The notes under the pieces: model-generated
What the model was told of the DNA's origin: nothing
The model's input: only the letters and a program-made list of their open reading frames with translations
Databases searched by the model: none
Assembly (NCBI GenBank): GCA_017476005.1
Contig: JAFVEM010000028.1
Span: forward strand, 1 to 64,000
DNA: 64,000 nucleotides
Origin: Selenomonadaceae bacterium
GTDB taxonomy: Bacteria; Bacillota; Negativicutes; Selenomonadales; Selenomonadaceae
Direction: 5' to 3'
Position numbers and translations under genes: made by a program
Shown: one piece after another, positions 53,021 to 61,960 of the stretch
Position numbering within the stretch: the first letter of the stretch is position 1
Layout: every line of letters begins with the position of its first letter

Positions 53021-54709
53021 ATGGAGAGTACCAATCTTATTCCCACCGGCTTGCCGGGAGGATTCTTTATATACAGCGCCTTGGGGGATGAGGAGATTTA
53101 TTTTGCCGACCAGAATGTGGTTAATCTTTACGGGTGCGAAACCTTAGAGGATTTTCTGCACCATGTAGGCGGCAGTTTCCGAGGTATGGTTCACCCGGAA
53201 GATTTGGAAAAAGTCGAAAACGACATTACGGCGCAAACCTTCAACAGTTCCAAGAAACATGACTATGTGCGTTATCGTATCTGCACCAAGCAGGGCGATA
53301 TACGCTATGTGGAGGATTTCGGTCATCTGCTTCATGGCGAGGGCGGCAAGTGCGTTTTCTACGTTTACATTGTCGATGTGGATCAAGACGAATATTACAA
53401 TCGGGGACGCAACAGCTTCGCCGAGTCCCAGATTTTTGCCATGAACCGCAGCGCCGATCGCCTCACGGGACTTTTAAACATGGCGGTCTTTTACGAAAAA
53501 GTCCAAGACCGCATCAATACCCGGAGCCAGAATCAACTGACCTTCATTCACTTCGACATCGTAAATTTCAAGATTTTCAACGAAAACTATGGCTTCCAGC
53601 GAGGGGACGATCTCCTCTGTCGCATGGCCTACACCATCAAGACGGAATTTCCCGGCGCCGATGCCGCTCGCTTCTCCAACGATCATTTCGTGGTCTGTAC
53701 CGATTTGGACAACGTCACCGACCATGTGGAGCAGGTGCATACCACCATGCTTCGCATCTTGGACGGTATCAGGGTGGAGATAAAGGCCGGCATTTATCGG
53801 TTGGAAGATACCTGCCGGGAGGTGGGGATAGCTTGCGACCACGCCCGCATCGCTTGCAACATGATAAAACGGCGCTACGATAAAGTCTATGACATCTACG
53901 AAGCCGCCCTCTACGAAAGGCTCCGTATGCAACAATACGTCCTAGACAATATCGATACCGCCGTGGAAAAGGAGTATATCAAAGTTTTCTATCAGCCAAT
54001 TATCCGGGTGGCCACGGGTAAAATCTGCGGCTACGAGGCTCTGGCGCGCTGGGACGACCCTACGCTTGGGATGCTGTCTCCGGCGGTCTTTATCACCACC
54101 CTAGAGGAATTTCACCTGATTCACAAGATTGATACCTTCATTATCAAGAAGGTCTGCGAGGATTTAAGCCGGTTGCTGGAGAGCAACGAGCCGGTGGTGC
54201 CGGTGTCGGTGAATCTGTCTCAGCTTGACTTCGAGCTGTGCGACATCTTTGCCCTGACGGAGCATTTCCGCCAACTTTACGACTTGCCCCGGGAACTCAT
54301 CGACATTGAAATCACCGAAAGCGCTTTAAATGAAAATTCTGCTCACCTGCAAAACGAGGTGAAAAAATTCCGCAACGCCGGGTACAAAATTTGGATTGAC
54401 GACTTCGGCAGTGGGTATTCTTCCTTAAATCATTTGCTGAACTACGAATTTGACGTACTGAAGATGGATTTGGAATTTTTGCGTACCTACGACAAGCATC
54501 CCGACGCCGCCACCCTGATGCAACATATTACCGAGGCGGCCTTGGAACTTGGCCTTATCCCCTTGCAAGAAGGAGTGGAGACCAAGGAGCACTTTGAATT
54601 TCTGAAATCCATCGGTTGCAGGTGCGCCCAAGGTTATTATTTCGCCAAACCTCTGCCCATAGAAAAATCCCGGGCATACACCCGGGAAAAAGGTATGGAA
54701 TGGGAATAA
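53021..54709 (+). CDS. PAS-GGDEF-EAL protein, probable c-di-GMP phosphodiesterase
   Basis: 562 residues. A PAS-like region (20-125: VNLYGCETLEDFLHHVGGSF), a GGDEF domain (150-300) whose signature is replaced by SNDHF (RFSNDHFVVC), so cyclase activity should be lost, and an EAL domain (310-555) with all main metal and catalytic residues: CGYEALARW, SVNLSQLDFE, EITESAL, DDFGSGYSSLNH, VLKMD and LQEGVET. No membrane helix, so a cytosolic sensor. Expected to hydrolyse c-di-GMP, perhaps with the degenerate GGDEF as a GTP sensor. Its 3' codons contain a terminator for the convergent gene. Confidence 0.9.
   Translation: MESTNLIPTGLPGGFFIYSALGDEEIYFADQNVVNLYGCETLEDFLHHVGGSFRGMVHPEDLEKVENDITAQTFNSSKKHDYVRYRICTKQGDIRYVEDFGHLLHGEGGKCVFYVYIVDVDQDEYYNRGRNSFAESQIFAMNRSADRLTGLLNMAVFYEKVQDRINTRSQNQLTFIHFDIVNFKIFNENYGFQRGDDLLCRMAYTIKTEFPGADAARFSNDHFVVCTDLDNVTDHVEQVHTTMLRILDGIRVEIKAGIYRLEDTCREVGIACDHARIACNMIKRRYDKVYDIYEAALYERLRMQQYVLDNIDTAVEKEYIKVFYQPIIRVATGKICGYEALARWDDPTLGMLSPAVFITTLEEFHLIHKIDTFIIKKVCEDLSRLLESNEPVVPVSVNLSQLDFELCDIFALTEHFRQLYDLPRELIDIEITESALNENSAHLQNEVKKFRNAGYKIWIDDFGSGYSSLNHLLNYEFDVLKMDLEFLRTYDKHPDAATLMQHITEAALELGLIPLQEGVETKEHFEFLKSIGCRCAQGYYFAKPLPIEKSRAYTREKGMEWE
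54663..54687 (-). terminator. Terminator of the binding-protein gene inside the EAL coding end
   Basis: TCCCGGG (54668-54674) pairs with CCCGGGA (54681-54687), loop 6 nt; minus-strand reading gives TTTTTC (54663-54667). The two convergent stops are only 6 bp apart. Confidence 0.6.
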
Positions 54710-54715
54710 CAGCTC

Positions 54716-55525
54716 TCACTTAGCGGCGGCTTCGCTCTTTTTGGTAATATCCTTGCCGAACCATTTTTCCGCAATGGTACCCATGGTGCCGTCGGCGACC
54801 ATCTCGTTCATCACCTTTTGTACTTCGTCCCGGAGTTTGGTGTCGTCCTTGCGGAAACCGATGCCGAAGGTGCTGACAGGGCCGATGGCCACATCCACCG
54901 CTCCAATTTTGTCGGGATGCTTGCTCATGTAGTAGCGGCCGATGATCTCGTCACCCACCACGGCGTCAATGCGACCGTTCTCTAAATCCATGAAGGCGGA
55001 AATGTAATCGGAGTATTTTTTGACCTCTTTAACGCTGTCCTTATAGAAAGAGTTGCCGTCCATGTACTCCTCGGCGGTGCCGCTGCTTTGGGTGCCGACG
55101 ACTTTACCGGCTAGGCTCTTTTCGTCGGTGATGTCCGTATTGTTCTCCTGCACGAAGAGTATCTGGCGATTGTCCATGTAAGGCTCGGAGAACAGGATGT
55201 TCTCTTTGCGCTTGTCGGTAATATCAAGGCCGTTCCAGAGGACATCCACCCGTTTGCTTTTGAGTTCCGCCTCTTTGCTGGACCAGTCGATGGCCTTAAA
55301 CTCCACCTCGCGCCCCAAACGCTTGGCGGCCTCCTTGGCCACATCGATGTCAAAGCCCACAATCTCGTTTTTCTCGTCCTTAAAGCCCATGGGTGGGAAA
55401 TTGTCATCGAGTCCCACCACGATTTTGCCCCCGGCGGCTTTTTCATCGGTGGAGCCGCACCCGGCAAACAGGCTGACCGTCACCACGCCGGCCAGCAAGA
55501 TACCCAAAAGTTTTTTCATCTTCAT
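54716..55525 (-). CDS. Amino-acid ABC transporter substrate-binding lipoprotein
   Basis: About 269 residues. Lipoprotein signal KKLLGILLAGVVTVSLFAGC with lipobox LFAGC, then KIVVGLDDNFPPMGFKDEKN, VGFDIDVAKEAAKRLGREVE, VDVLWNGLDITDKRKENI and GIGFRKDDTKLRDEV, the SBP_bac_3 pattern of polar amino-acid receptors. Tethered in the periplasm. The permease and ATPase genes are not adjacent. ATG 55525 follows AAAGGAGC by 7 nt; the frame upstream to 55579 crosses a terminator. Confidence 0.92.
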   Translation of the reverse strand: MKMKKLLGILLAGVVTVSLFAGCGSTDEKAAGGKIVVGLDDNFPPMGFKDEKNEIVGFDIDVAKEAAKRLGREVEFKAIDWSSKEAELKSKRVDVLWNGLDITDKRKENILFSEPYMDNRQILFVQENNTDITDEKSLAGKVVGTQSSGTAEEYMDGNSFYKDSVKEVKKYSDYISAFMDLENGRIDAVVGDEIIGRYYMSKHPDKIGAVDVAIGPVSTFGIGFRKDDTKLRDEVQKVMNEMVADGTMGTIAEKWFGKDITKKSEAAAK

Positions 55526-55565
55526 GTTTACGCTCCTTTTAAAACTGAAATAAACGGCTAACTCC

Positions 55566-55603
55566 AAAAGGGAGGGCATCTCGCGAGAGACGCTCTCCCT
55601 TTT
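55566..55603. terminator. Terminator between the aldo/keto reductase and binding-protein genes
   Basis: AAAAGGGAG (55566-55574) pairs with CTCCCTTTT (55595-55603), with further pairing inside around TCTCGCGAGA. Works for the minus-strand reductase gene that ends at 55638. Confidence 0.7.
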
Positions 55604-55637
55604 GCCATGGGGATTATACCCCAGTAACCCTAAATTT

Positions 55638-56753
55638 TCAACCCAAAGTCTGGCTGACTTTTACGAGTTCGTCCCGAATGTGAATATGCTGAGGGCAAAC
55701 GGCCTCGCACTTGCCGCATTTAATGCACTGGGCGGCTTTTTGGCGACCGTGCATCCCCACCAGCCACTCTTCTTGGTGTTTGGCCGCCGCTAAATCTCCG
55801 TAAAGGGTATATATATTCATGGCGGTAAAGGAGCCGGAGATGCCAATTTCCTTGGGGCAGACCTTGGCGCAGTAGTTGCAAGTGGTGCAGGGAATGACGG
55901 GAATTTTTATCAAAGCCTGTCTGGCCTCTTCCACCACTTTTTTCTGCGCCTCGGTAAGGCCGGTGAAATCTTTCATGTAAGAAAGGTTGTCCTCCATTTG
56001 CTGGACGCTGCTCATGCCGGAGAGAACGGTAATAAGTCCCGGCAGGCTGGCGGCAAAGCGAATGGCCCAAGAGGCGCAGGAACTATTGGGTTCCGCTGCC
56101 GTCAGGATATTTTTTACCGATTCCGGAGGACTAGCCAGCATACCGCCCTTCACCGGCTCCATGATGATGACAGGTTTATCGTACTTCCGCGCCATTTCAT
56201 AGACGGCTCGGGACTGAATGGCCGGGTTCTCCCAATCCCCGTAGTTTATCTGAAGTTGAACGAACTCCATCTCCGGGTGCTTTTGCAGAATGGCCTCCAG
56301 TTCCTCCGGGGTGGAGTGGAAGGAGAAGCCCACATGTTTAATGAGACCCTCCGCCTTTTTCTCCTGCACAAAAGACCACATATCGAAGTCGTCAAAAAAT
56401 TTCGTCCGTCCCTCGCCCAAATTATGCAGCAGGTAGAAATCGAAATACCCGGCGCCGGTGCGCTCAAGGGACACGTTGAACTGGTCAATGGCCTCCTCTC
56501 GGGTCTTGCAGTTTATCCAAGCCGCATTCTTGGTGGCCAGCTGAAAGGCCTCCCGAGGATAACGCTTCACGAGAGCTTCCCGAATGGCCTCCTCGCTGCC
56601 GGGATAAGCCCAAGCCGTATCAAAATAGGTAAAGCCAGCCCCGAGGAACTTATCCACCATGACCTTGACCTGCTCCACGTCAATGGCCTCGCCCTCTTTC
56701 GGCAAGCGCATAAGACCGAAGCCCAGTTTTTTGATTTGCTCTCCTAAATACAT
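55638..56753 (-). CDS. Aldo/keto reductase with C-terminal 4Fe-4S ferredoxin domain
   Basis: About 371 residues. AKR barrel: KLGFGLMRLPKEG, FTYFDTAWAYPGSEEAIREA (catalytic Asp and Tyr), FDFYLLHNLGEG with the His. The C-terminal 90 residues carry two clusters: CTTCNYCAKVCPKEIG and CIKCGKCEAVCPQHI. Such proteins are common in anaerobes; the substrate is unknown. ATG 56753 follows AAGGGAG; the start at 56777 has no ribosome site. Confidence 0.92.
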   Translation of the reverse strand: MYLGEQIKKLGFGLMRLPKEGEAIDVEQVKVMVDKFLGAGFTYFDTAWAYPGSEEAIREALVKRYPREAFQLATKNAAWINCKTREEAIDQFNVSLERTGAGYFDFYLLHNLGEGRTKFFDDFDMWSFVQEKKAEGLIKHVGFSFHSTPEELEAILQKHPEMEFVQLQINYGDWENPAIQSRAVYEMARKYDKPVIIMEPVKGGMLASPPESVKNILTAAEPNSSCASWAIRFAASLPGLITVLSGMSSVQQMEDNLSYMKDFTGLTEAQKKVVEEARQALIKIPVIPCTTCNYCAKVCPKEIGISGSFTAMNIYTLYGDLAAAKHQEEWLVGMHGRQKAAQCIKCGKCEAVCPQHIHIRDELVKVSQTLG

Positions 56754-56901
56754 AATATTCTCCCTTCTTTCACCCAAAACACTTTCTCATTATAGCATAA
56801 ACTACGGCTTGGGGGAACGGGAAAATATAATGGCAAAGCGGTTGCCCGTTCTTGAAACTTTGAGTTAAAACGTGACAACACCGCCGCCATCCGTTTTTGG
56901 T

Positions 56902-56943
56902 AAAAAGAATAGCCCAACACGAAATGCTCTCGTGTCGGGCTAT
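56902..56943 (-). terminator. Terminator of leuS
   Basis: A 14-bp stem with one mismatch, 56909-56922 with 56930-56943, loop of 7; the minus strand continues TTCTTTTTA. It lies 5 bp beyond the leuS stop. Confidence 0.8.
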
Positions 56944-56947
56944 GTTT

Positions 56948-59422
56948 TCATTTCACCACGATATTTACCAATTTTTTCGGCACGGCGATGACCTTCAGGA
57001 TGTTTTTGCCTTGAGTCAAGGCTTGCACCTTGGGCTGCGCCAAGGCCGCTTTTTCCATGGCCTCTCGGTCTAGGTCAACGGGAACGGTGATTTTATCCCG
57101 GACTTTGCCGTTGATTTGGAGTACGATTTCTATTTCGTTTTGCGTCAAGGACGCCTCATCATAGCTGGGCCATTTTGTCCGATGAACGCTCCCCTCGCCG
57201 AAAAGATTGCTCCACAGTTCCTCGGTAATATGGGGGGCAAAGGGCGCCAAGAGTTTTAAGAGGGATTCTGCCACCTCTCGCGCCAAGGCCGGATTCAATG
57301 CTTTATCCTGCCACAGATAGAAGGCGTTCACCATTTCCATTATGGAGCTGATGGCGGTATTGAACATGAAGCGTTCCCCCACGTCCTCCGTCACCTTCTT
57401 GATGGTAAGATGCAGGACGCGCCGTAGTTCCTTTTCTTCCCCGGTGAGAGTTGTCGGGTCGTAGGTGGTAGGAGCGTTTTTGATGGCGCTGGCAAATTGC
57501 CCTAAAATCCGCCATACCCGGGACAAGAAGCGGTAAGCGCCCTCCACTCCTTGGTCGCTCCACTCCAAATCCCTTTCCACGGGGGCGGCAAAAAGAATGA
57601 ACAGTCGCGCCGTATCCGCGCCGTATTTCTCGATAATGTCCTCCGGGGAGACCACGTTCCCTTTGGATTTAGACATTTTCGCGCCGTCTTTTATCACCAT
57701 GCCCTGGGTCAAGAGATTGGTGAAAGGCTCGTCAAAATCAATGAGCCCTTCGTCCCGTAGCACCTTGGTGAAGAACCGGGAATACAAAAGGTGCAAAATG
57801 GCGTGTTCGATACCGCCGATGTACTGATCCACCGGCGCCCAGTATTTAGCCTTGTCCTTGGCAAAAGGCGCCTTGTCGTTGTGGGGATCCGTGTAACGCA
57901 GGAAATACCACGAGGAACAGATGAAGGTGTCCATGGTGTCCGTTTCCCGTTTGGCTTCGCCGCCGCATTTGGGACACTTAACGCGCAAAAATTCCTCGCA
58001 CTTGGCTAAGGGCGACACCGCCCCCTGCTCAAAATTAACCTTCTCCGGGAGCAGTACCGGCAAATCTTCCTCCGGCACCAAAACCTCGCCGCAGTGAGGA
58101 CAGTGGATGATGGGAATAGGCGCGCCCCAATAGCGTTGCCGAGAAATCAGCCAATCCCTGAGGCGATAATTTACTTTTCGTTCCCCAAAGCCTTGCTCCT
58201 CGGCGTAGTCCATAATAGCGCCCATGGCCTTATGCATTTCCATGCCGTCAAACCGGCCGGAATTTATGAGCCGCCCGTTCTTTTCCACATAGGCCGCCTG
58301 CATATCCTCTAGGCGAAGCTCTCCCTCCGGGGGCTGAATGGTGAGAATCTTCTCGATGCCGTATTTGGTGGCAAAGAGCCAGTCACGTTGATCCTCGGTG
58401 GGGACGCCCATCACCGCGCCGGTGCCGTATTCGGCCAAGACGTAGTTGGTTACCCAGATTTCCACTTGTTTGCCGTTAAAGGGATTCACGCAGTACAGGC
58501 CGGTGAAAATACCTTCTTTTTCCGCTTCGCCGGAGGTGCGCTCGATTTCCGATTGACCTTTGACTCGCTCGCAGAAGGCTTTGATTTCCTCGGCTTTGTC
58601 GCTGACGGCGCAGATTTTTTCCATCAGGGGATGCTCGGCGGCAAGCGCTAGGAATGTCACCCCAAAGGCCGTATCGGGTCTGGTGGTATAAACCGCCACC
58701 TTCTCGCCAAGTTCCGGGATTTCCAAGGTAAATTCCAGTCCCTCGCTACGGCCTATCCAGTTTTCCTGCATGATTTTGACCCGTTCCGGCCAGCCCGGGA
58801 GTTTGGCCAAATCCTGCAAAAGTTCTTCGGCGTAAGCCGTTATCTTAAAGAACCATTGAGAAAGATTCTTTTTCTGTACTTCGCTGTCGCAACGCCAACA
58901 TTTCCCGTCAATGACTTGCTCATTGGCCAGCACCGTGCCGCAGGTGTCGCACCAATTCACGGTGGCGCCTTTTTTGTAGGCCAGTCCTTTTTTGTAAAAG
59001 AGTTCAAAGAACCACTGGGTCCAGCGATAATAATCCGGGGAGCAGGTAATGGCCTCCCTGTCCCAATCGTAAGAAAGACCCAGCTGTCTTTGTTGGCGTT
59101 TCATGTTTTCGATGTTGGCATAAGTCCAGTCGCCGGGTTTAACTCCATGTTGGATGGCGGCGTTTTCCGCCGGCATCCCGAAGGAGTCAAAGCCCATGGG
59201 GTGCAACACGTTAAAACCCGTCATGGTCTTAAAACGCGCCACCACGTCGCCGATGGCATAGTTCCGCACATGCCCCATGTGCAAATTTCCCGACGGGTAA
59301 GGGAACATTTCCAGCGCGTAATACTTCTGGCGGCTGTCATCCTTCTCCGTCCGATAAACGTCGTTTTTAGCCCAAACTTCCTGCCATTTCTTTTCTATGG
59401 TCTGCGGTGAATATTTTTCCAT
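56948..59422 (-). CDS. leuS: Leucyl-tRNA synthetase
   Basis: 824 residues, normal size. HIGH motif in [22 protein letters not shown]1 editing domain (about 225-420) with [16 protein letters not shown], zinc-like CPHCGE and CPKCGG pairs, [16 protein letters not shown], and the C-terminal tRNA-binding region. Charges tRNA-Leu and edits norvaline/isoleucine. No T-box leader is visible upstream: the preceding 200 bp hold a small gene and a repeat. Confidence 0.98.
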   Translation of the reverse strand: MEKYSPQTIEKKWQEVWAKNDVYRTEKDDSRQKYYALEMFPYPSGNLHMGHVRNYAIGDVVARFKTMTGFNVLHPMGFDSFGMPAENAAIQHGVKPGDWTYANIENMKRQQRQLGLSYDWDREAITCSPDYYRWTQWFFELFYKKGLAYKKGATVNWCDTCGTVLANEQVIDGKCWRCDSEVQKKNLSQWFFKITAYAEELLQDLAKLPGWPERVKIMQENWIGRSEGLEFTLEIPELGEKVAVYTTRPDTAFGVTFLALAAEHPLMEKICAVSDKAEEIKAFCERVKGQSEIERTSGEAEKEGIFTGLYCVNPFNGKQVEIWVTNYVLAEYGTGAVMGVPTEDQRDWLFATKYGIEKILTIQPPEGELRLEDMQAAYVEKNGRLINSGRFDGMEMHKAMGAIMDYAEEQGFGERKVNYRLRDWLISRQRYWGAPIPIIHCPHCGEVLVPEEDLPVLLPEKVNFEQGAVSPLAKCEEFLRVKCPKCGGEAKRETDTMDTFICSSWYFLRYTDPHNDKAPFAKDKAKYWAPVDQYIGGIEHAILHLLYSRFFTKVLRDEGLIDFDEPFTNLLTQGMVIKDGAKMSKSKGNVVSPEDIIEKYGADTARLFILFAAPVERDLEWSDQGVEGAYRFLSRVWRILGQFASAIKNAPTTYDPTTLTGEEKELRRVLHLTIKKVTEDVGERFMFNTAISSIMEMVNAFYLWQDKALNPALAREVAESLLKLLAPFAPHITEELWSNLFGEGSVHRTKWPSYDEASLTQNEIEIVLQINGKVRDKITVPVDLDREAMEKAALAQPKVQALTQGKNILKVIAVPKKLVNIVVK

Positions 59423-59628
59423 GTTCTATTCTCTCCCAGTAAATTTTTGGCGTCTCGCGCCATCTTTTGACGATGTTGCCAGCCGTGCCATACAGAGAGC
59501 CCGGCCAGCGCGATGCCGCACGCCACATGCCAACGCTTGCCGAGAAACAACCCGGCCACGGTTCCCACCGCCGCTAAAGTCAGCGGCAAACCCAGCGAGG
59601 CTTTCTTTGGGGTAACTGCTTTTTGCAT
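59395..59628 (-). CDS. Small membrane protein of unknown function
   Basis: 77 residues. Two hydrophobic segments, [19 protein letters not shown] and [18 protein letters not shown], followed by a basic tail ([14 protein letters not shown]). AAAGGGA lies 7 nt before the ATG at 59628, and the gene overlaps leuS by 28 nt, so they are probably co-transcribed. I do not recognise the family. Confidence 0.65.
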   Translation of the reverse strand: MQKAVTPKKASLGLPLTLAAVGTVAGLFLGKRWHVACGIALAGLSVWHGWQHRQKMARDAKNLLGENRTWKNIHRRP

Positions 59629-59657
59629 TGTTATATCCCTTTCTTATTGAGTATATG

Positions 59658-59797
59658 AGAAGCCCCCGATAGAGTCGCAACCTCTTATCGGGGGCTTCGT
59701 TGCTGTTGTACTACTATGCTTTTCGCGATTTGACAGGACGAGTGTAGCACGCTTTTCCCCGGTTGGCAAGATATTTTTTCTAAAGGGTAAAAAAATC
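59658..59797. repeat. 140-bp direct repeat, copy 1 (duplicate of the nif3 3' end and flank)
   Basis: Begins with the hairpin AGAAGCCCCCG...CGGGGGCTTCGTTGC, contains a decayed peptide start (ATG 59716, stop after five codons) and ends with TAAAGGGTAAAAAAATC, which equals the last 18 nt of nif3. The second copy, also 140 bp, is at 60204. Confidence 0.85.
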
Positions 59798-59981
59798 GTT
59801 ACAGTTCAGCCTTCCAAACTACAATATATAGTACCAACCACCTGAATACCCACAATATCTAGTATATTTATACTCATACAATCATGATTTTGAAAAAAAA
59901 TTTTAGTGAGAAAGTTGCTCAACCACTATATATTGTACCACAGTCTATGTAAAACGCTCTATATAGTGGCTGAACTGTAAC
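59798..59981. mobile_element. MITE-like element, 184 bp, 14-bp inverted repeats
   Basis: Ends are GTTACAGTTCAGCC (59798-59811) and its exact reverse complement (59968-59981). AAAAAATC flanks it on both sides (59790-59797, 59982-59989), an apparent 8-bp target duplication; the second copy of the host repeat (60336-60343) has the site once, uninterrupted. Inside, ACAATATATAGT (59821) is inverted at 59934. No coding capacity, so any transposase is elsewhere. Confidence 0.72.
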
Positions 59982-59999
59982 AAAAAATCCTTTCTCCTG

Positions 60000-60008
60000 T
60001 GGTATAAT
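60000..60008 (+). promoter_or_regulatory. Extended -10 promoter of the small peptide gene
   Basis: TGGTATAAT, a consensus TATAAT with the TGn extension; no good -35. It lies about 60 bp before the peptide ATG at 60070. Confidence 0.55.
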
Positions 60009-60069
60009 AAAGGTGTTGCCCGAAACCTCCTTCTTGAACTTCTGCAACAGAGAGGAGGGTTGCGACGTT

Positions 60070-60168
60070 ATGTTTCTTCGTGAGGTCTTGGCGGCCGTCG
60101 TGGCGAATGTGGTGGCGTACTATGTTTGCAAATGCTTGGACTGGCTCGTCGCGGTTATCTTTGGGTGA
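60070..60168 (+). CDS. 32-residue hydrophobic peptide (type I toxin-like candidate)
   Basis: Reads MFLREVLAAVVANVVAYYVC then KCLDWLVAVIFG: one membrane-spanning stretch with few charges. AGAGGAGGG lies about 11 nt before the ATG, and its GGAGGGTT can pair with AACCTCC 25 nt earlier, hiding the ribosome site. Related but broken starts exist at 59716 and 60261, preceded by the same GTTGC leader. Size, hairpin and degenerate copies recall type I toxins or small holin-like peptides; there is no direct proof and no antisense RNA can be seen from sequence. Confidence 0.5.
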   Translation: MFLREVLAAVVANVVAYYVCKCLDWLVAVIFG

Positions 60169-60203
60169 TCAGGCTGGGTCTGGCGTAGCCTTATAAATAC
60201 GCA

Positions 60204-60343
60204 AGAAGCCCCCGTAAGAGTGCCAGCTCTTATCGGGGGCTTCGTTGCTGTTGCGCCGTTATGTTCTTCGTGATCTTAACAAGGCAAGTATAACACGCTT
60301 TCCCCCGGTTGGCAATATATTTTTTCTAAAGGGTAAAAAAATC
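60204..60343. repeat. 140-bp direct repeat, copy 2 (at the nif3 3' end)
   Basis: Hairpin AGAAGCCCCCG...CGGGGGCTTCGTTGC (probably the nif3 terminator on the minus strand), a broken peptide start (ATG 60261, MFFVILTR) and the last 18 nt of nif3. About four-fifths identical to copy 1. Confidence 0.85.
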
Positions 60344-61111
60344 CGTGGAGCGAGTGGCGGTGAGTACCGTGACCTCCGGTATTTCGGCGGCAAGTTTCCC
60401 GGCCAGCACCTTAACTACGGGTTGTTCCGTGGCAAAATGGCCGGCATCGATGAGATTTAGCCCGAGTTCGGCGGCGCGCTGGGCATCGTGATAGCGCACG
60501 TCCCCGGTGACATAGACATCGGCGCCTCGAAAAGCGGCGCGGTCAATGAACTCGGCGCCGCTGCCGCCGCACAGCGCCACTTTTTTGACGGGAGCCTCTC
60601 TTGCCTTAACCACGCGAACTTGCTTTAGCCCTAGGGCTTTTTTGACCAGTTCGCCAAAATCAGTGAGGCTCATGGCGGTGGGTAAAAGTCCCAAACGTCC
60701 CAAGCCGGGGGATTCTGCCGTAGCGTTTTTGTCTAAGGGTTTTATCTCCGTCAGTCCCAAAGATGCGGCCAGCGTGTCATTTACCCCACCGGGAGCTGCG
60801 TCTAAATTGGTATGGGCGGCGATAAGGGCGATGTTATGGGCTAAAAGTTTTTGTAGCCGCGCCCCTAGGGAAGAGTCGGTACGCACCGCCTTTATTGCCT
60901 TAAATATCAGCGGATGATGGGAAACTATCAGGTCGGCTCCGGCCTCCATGGCCTCGTCAATTATGTCTTCGTTGGCATCGAGGCAGACCAAAATCTTATG
61001 CACTTCCTGCCTAGGACTGCCCACCAGTAGCCCCACATTATCCCACTCTTCGGCGAGAGCCTTGGGGGCAATCTTTTCCATGACAGCCAGAACTTTATCG
61101 CAAGTCACCAT
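60326..61111 (-). CDS. Nif3-like dinuclear metal-centre protein (GTP cyclohydrolase I type 2 homologue)
   Basis: 261 residues. EEWDNVGLLVGSPRQEVHKI, LIVSHHPLIFKAIKAV with the paired His metal ligands, AAHTNLDAAPGGVND with another His/Asp, and C-terminal DVYVTGDVRYHDAQRA and LIDAGHFATE. This is the short family form without the inserted domain. Its true reaction is unsettled despite the database name. It overlaps trmK by 7 nt, the usual Firmicute pairing. Its last codons lie inside the 140-bp direct repeat. Confidence 0.93.
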   Translation of the reverse strand: MVTCDKVLAVMEKIAPKALAEEWDNVGLLVGSPRQEVHKILVCLDANEDIIDEAMEAGADLIVSHHPLIFKAIKAVRTDSSLGARLQKLLAHNIALIAAHTNLDAAPGGVNDTLAASLGLTEIKPLDKNATAESPGLGRLGLLPTAMSLTDFGELVKKALGLKQVRVVKAREAPVKKVALCGGSGAEFIDRAAFRGADVYVTGDVRYHDAQRAAELGLNLIDAGHFATEQPVVKVLAGKLAAEIPEVTVLTATRSTDFFTL

Positions 61112-61791
61112 TTAAGTTTCGCCTCTAATTCTGAGATTCGTTCTTTCACAGCCAGATAACGCGAGCTTTCTTTGGCCGAACGACTTCTTTCCATACCGGC
61201 GGCGACGCGCCTTGCTTGAAAGATGAGCGCTTCAATATGCTCTTTCAGATAAGGCGGTTTTTTCTCCCAGAGCTTAGGCCCGATGGCAAGCATGAGTGGG
61301 GAGGGACAGGGGCGAGAGCCGGGGAGAGCCTTAATTATCTCGTAAAGTCGCCCGTCGGCCAGCGCCAAATTTTCATCGGCAATATGCCAAGCCTGCCCGT
61401 AGAGCCAAGCCCTCAGGTCGGCCGCGGCGCTCTGGGGTTGCAGAATGAGCATTTTGGCGGCAGCCACCACCTCCGGCCGAGCTACTAAAATTCGTTCCAT
61501 GAGACTGCCCCCCATACCGGCTAGGCACAGGGTATCCGCCTCGCCGGGGACAAGGGTCAAGAGGCCATCCCCCAGCCTGACTTCGATACGGTCGCTATGT
61601 CCTAAAGCCCTGAGAGAACGCCTAGCCGCTTCGCAGGGGCCGGGGTTTTTGTCGGTGGCAATGACAAACCGAGCCTTGCCGCTTTCGACTAAAGCCACGG
61701 AGAGGTATGCATGATCCGTCCCTACGTCCGCCACGCGGCTACCCGGTTCCACAAAATCCGCCACCGCCTGTAGTCTTGCATCCAGTTGCAT
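61105..61791 (-). CDS. trmK: tRNA (adenine-22-N1)-methyltransferase
   Basis: 228 residues. RLQAVADFVEPGSRVADVGT, DHAYLSVALVESGKARFVIA (SAM motif I and II), RLGDGLLTLVPGE, CLAGMGGSLM (the conserved GMGG), and LQPQSAAADLRAWLY. C-terminal coiled coil (about 190-228). Methylates A22 in the D loop of certain tRNAs. A + strand tRNA-Asn-side terminator lies just upstream. Confidence 0.93.
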   Translation of the reverse strand: MQLDARLQAVADFVEPGSRVADVGTDHAYLSVALVESGKARFVIATDKNPGPCEAARRSLRALGHSDRIEVRLGDGLLTLVPGEADTLCLAGMGGSLMERILVARPEVVAAAKMLILQPQSAAADLRAWLYGQAWHIADENLALADGRLYEIIKALPGSRPCPSPLMLAIGPKLWEKKPPYLKEHIEALIFQARRVAAGMERSRSAKESSRYLAVKERISELEAKLKW

Positions 61792-61807
61792 TGCTACTCC
61801 TTACGGC

Positions 61808-61844
61808 GAAAAAAAAGAGACGCAGACACGCCGCTCTGCATCTC
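61808..61844 (-). terminator. Terminator of tRNA-Asn
   Basis: GAGACGCAGA (61817-61826) pairs with TCTGCATCTC (61835-61844), one G-T/A-C mismatch; minus strand continues with T8 (61809-61816). Placed between the tRNA and trmK. Confidence 0.8.
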
Positions 61845-61884
61845 TCGTTGTATTTTTACGCCCCACCGGGCGCTTATCGCAAAA

Positions 61885-61960
61885 TGGCTCCGCGAACAGG
61901 GCTCGAACCTGTGACCCTCTGGTTAACAGCCAGATGCTCTACCGACTGAGCTATCGCGGA
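61885..61960 (-). tRNA. tRNA-Asn (GTT)
   Basis: 76 nt on the minus strand with encoded CCA. Acceptor TCCGCGA/TCGCGGA with G discriminator, D arm TAGCTCAGTCGGTAGAGCA, anticodon stem-loop CTGGCTGTTAACCAG with anticodon GTT, T loop GGTTCGAGCC. All arms pair normally. Confidence 0.97.

Noticed and set aside
59429-59800. T-box leader for leuS
   Set aside because: No specifier stem, T-box sequence or antiterminator is visible; the space is filled by a small gene, a repeat copy and its hairpin.
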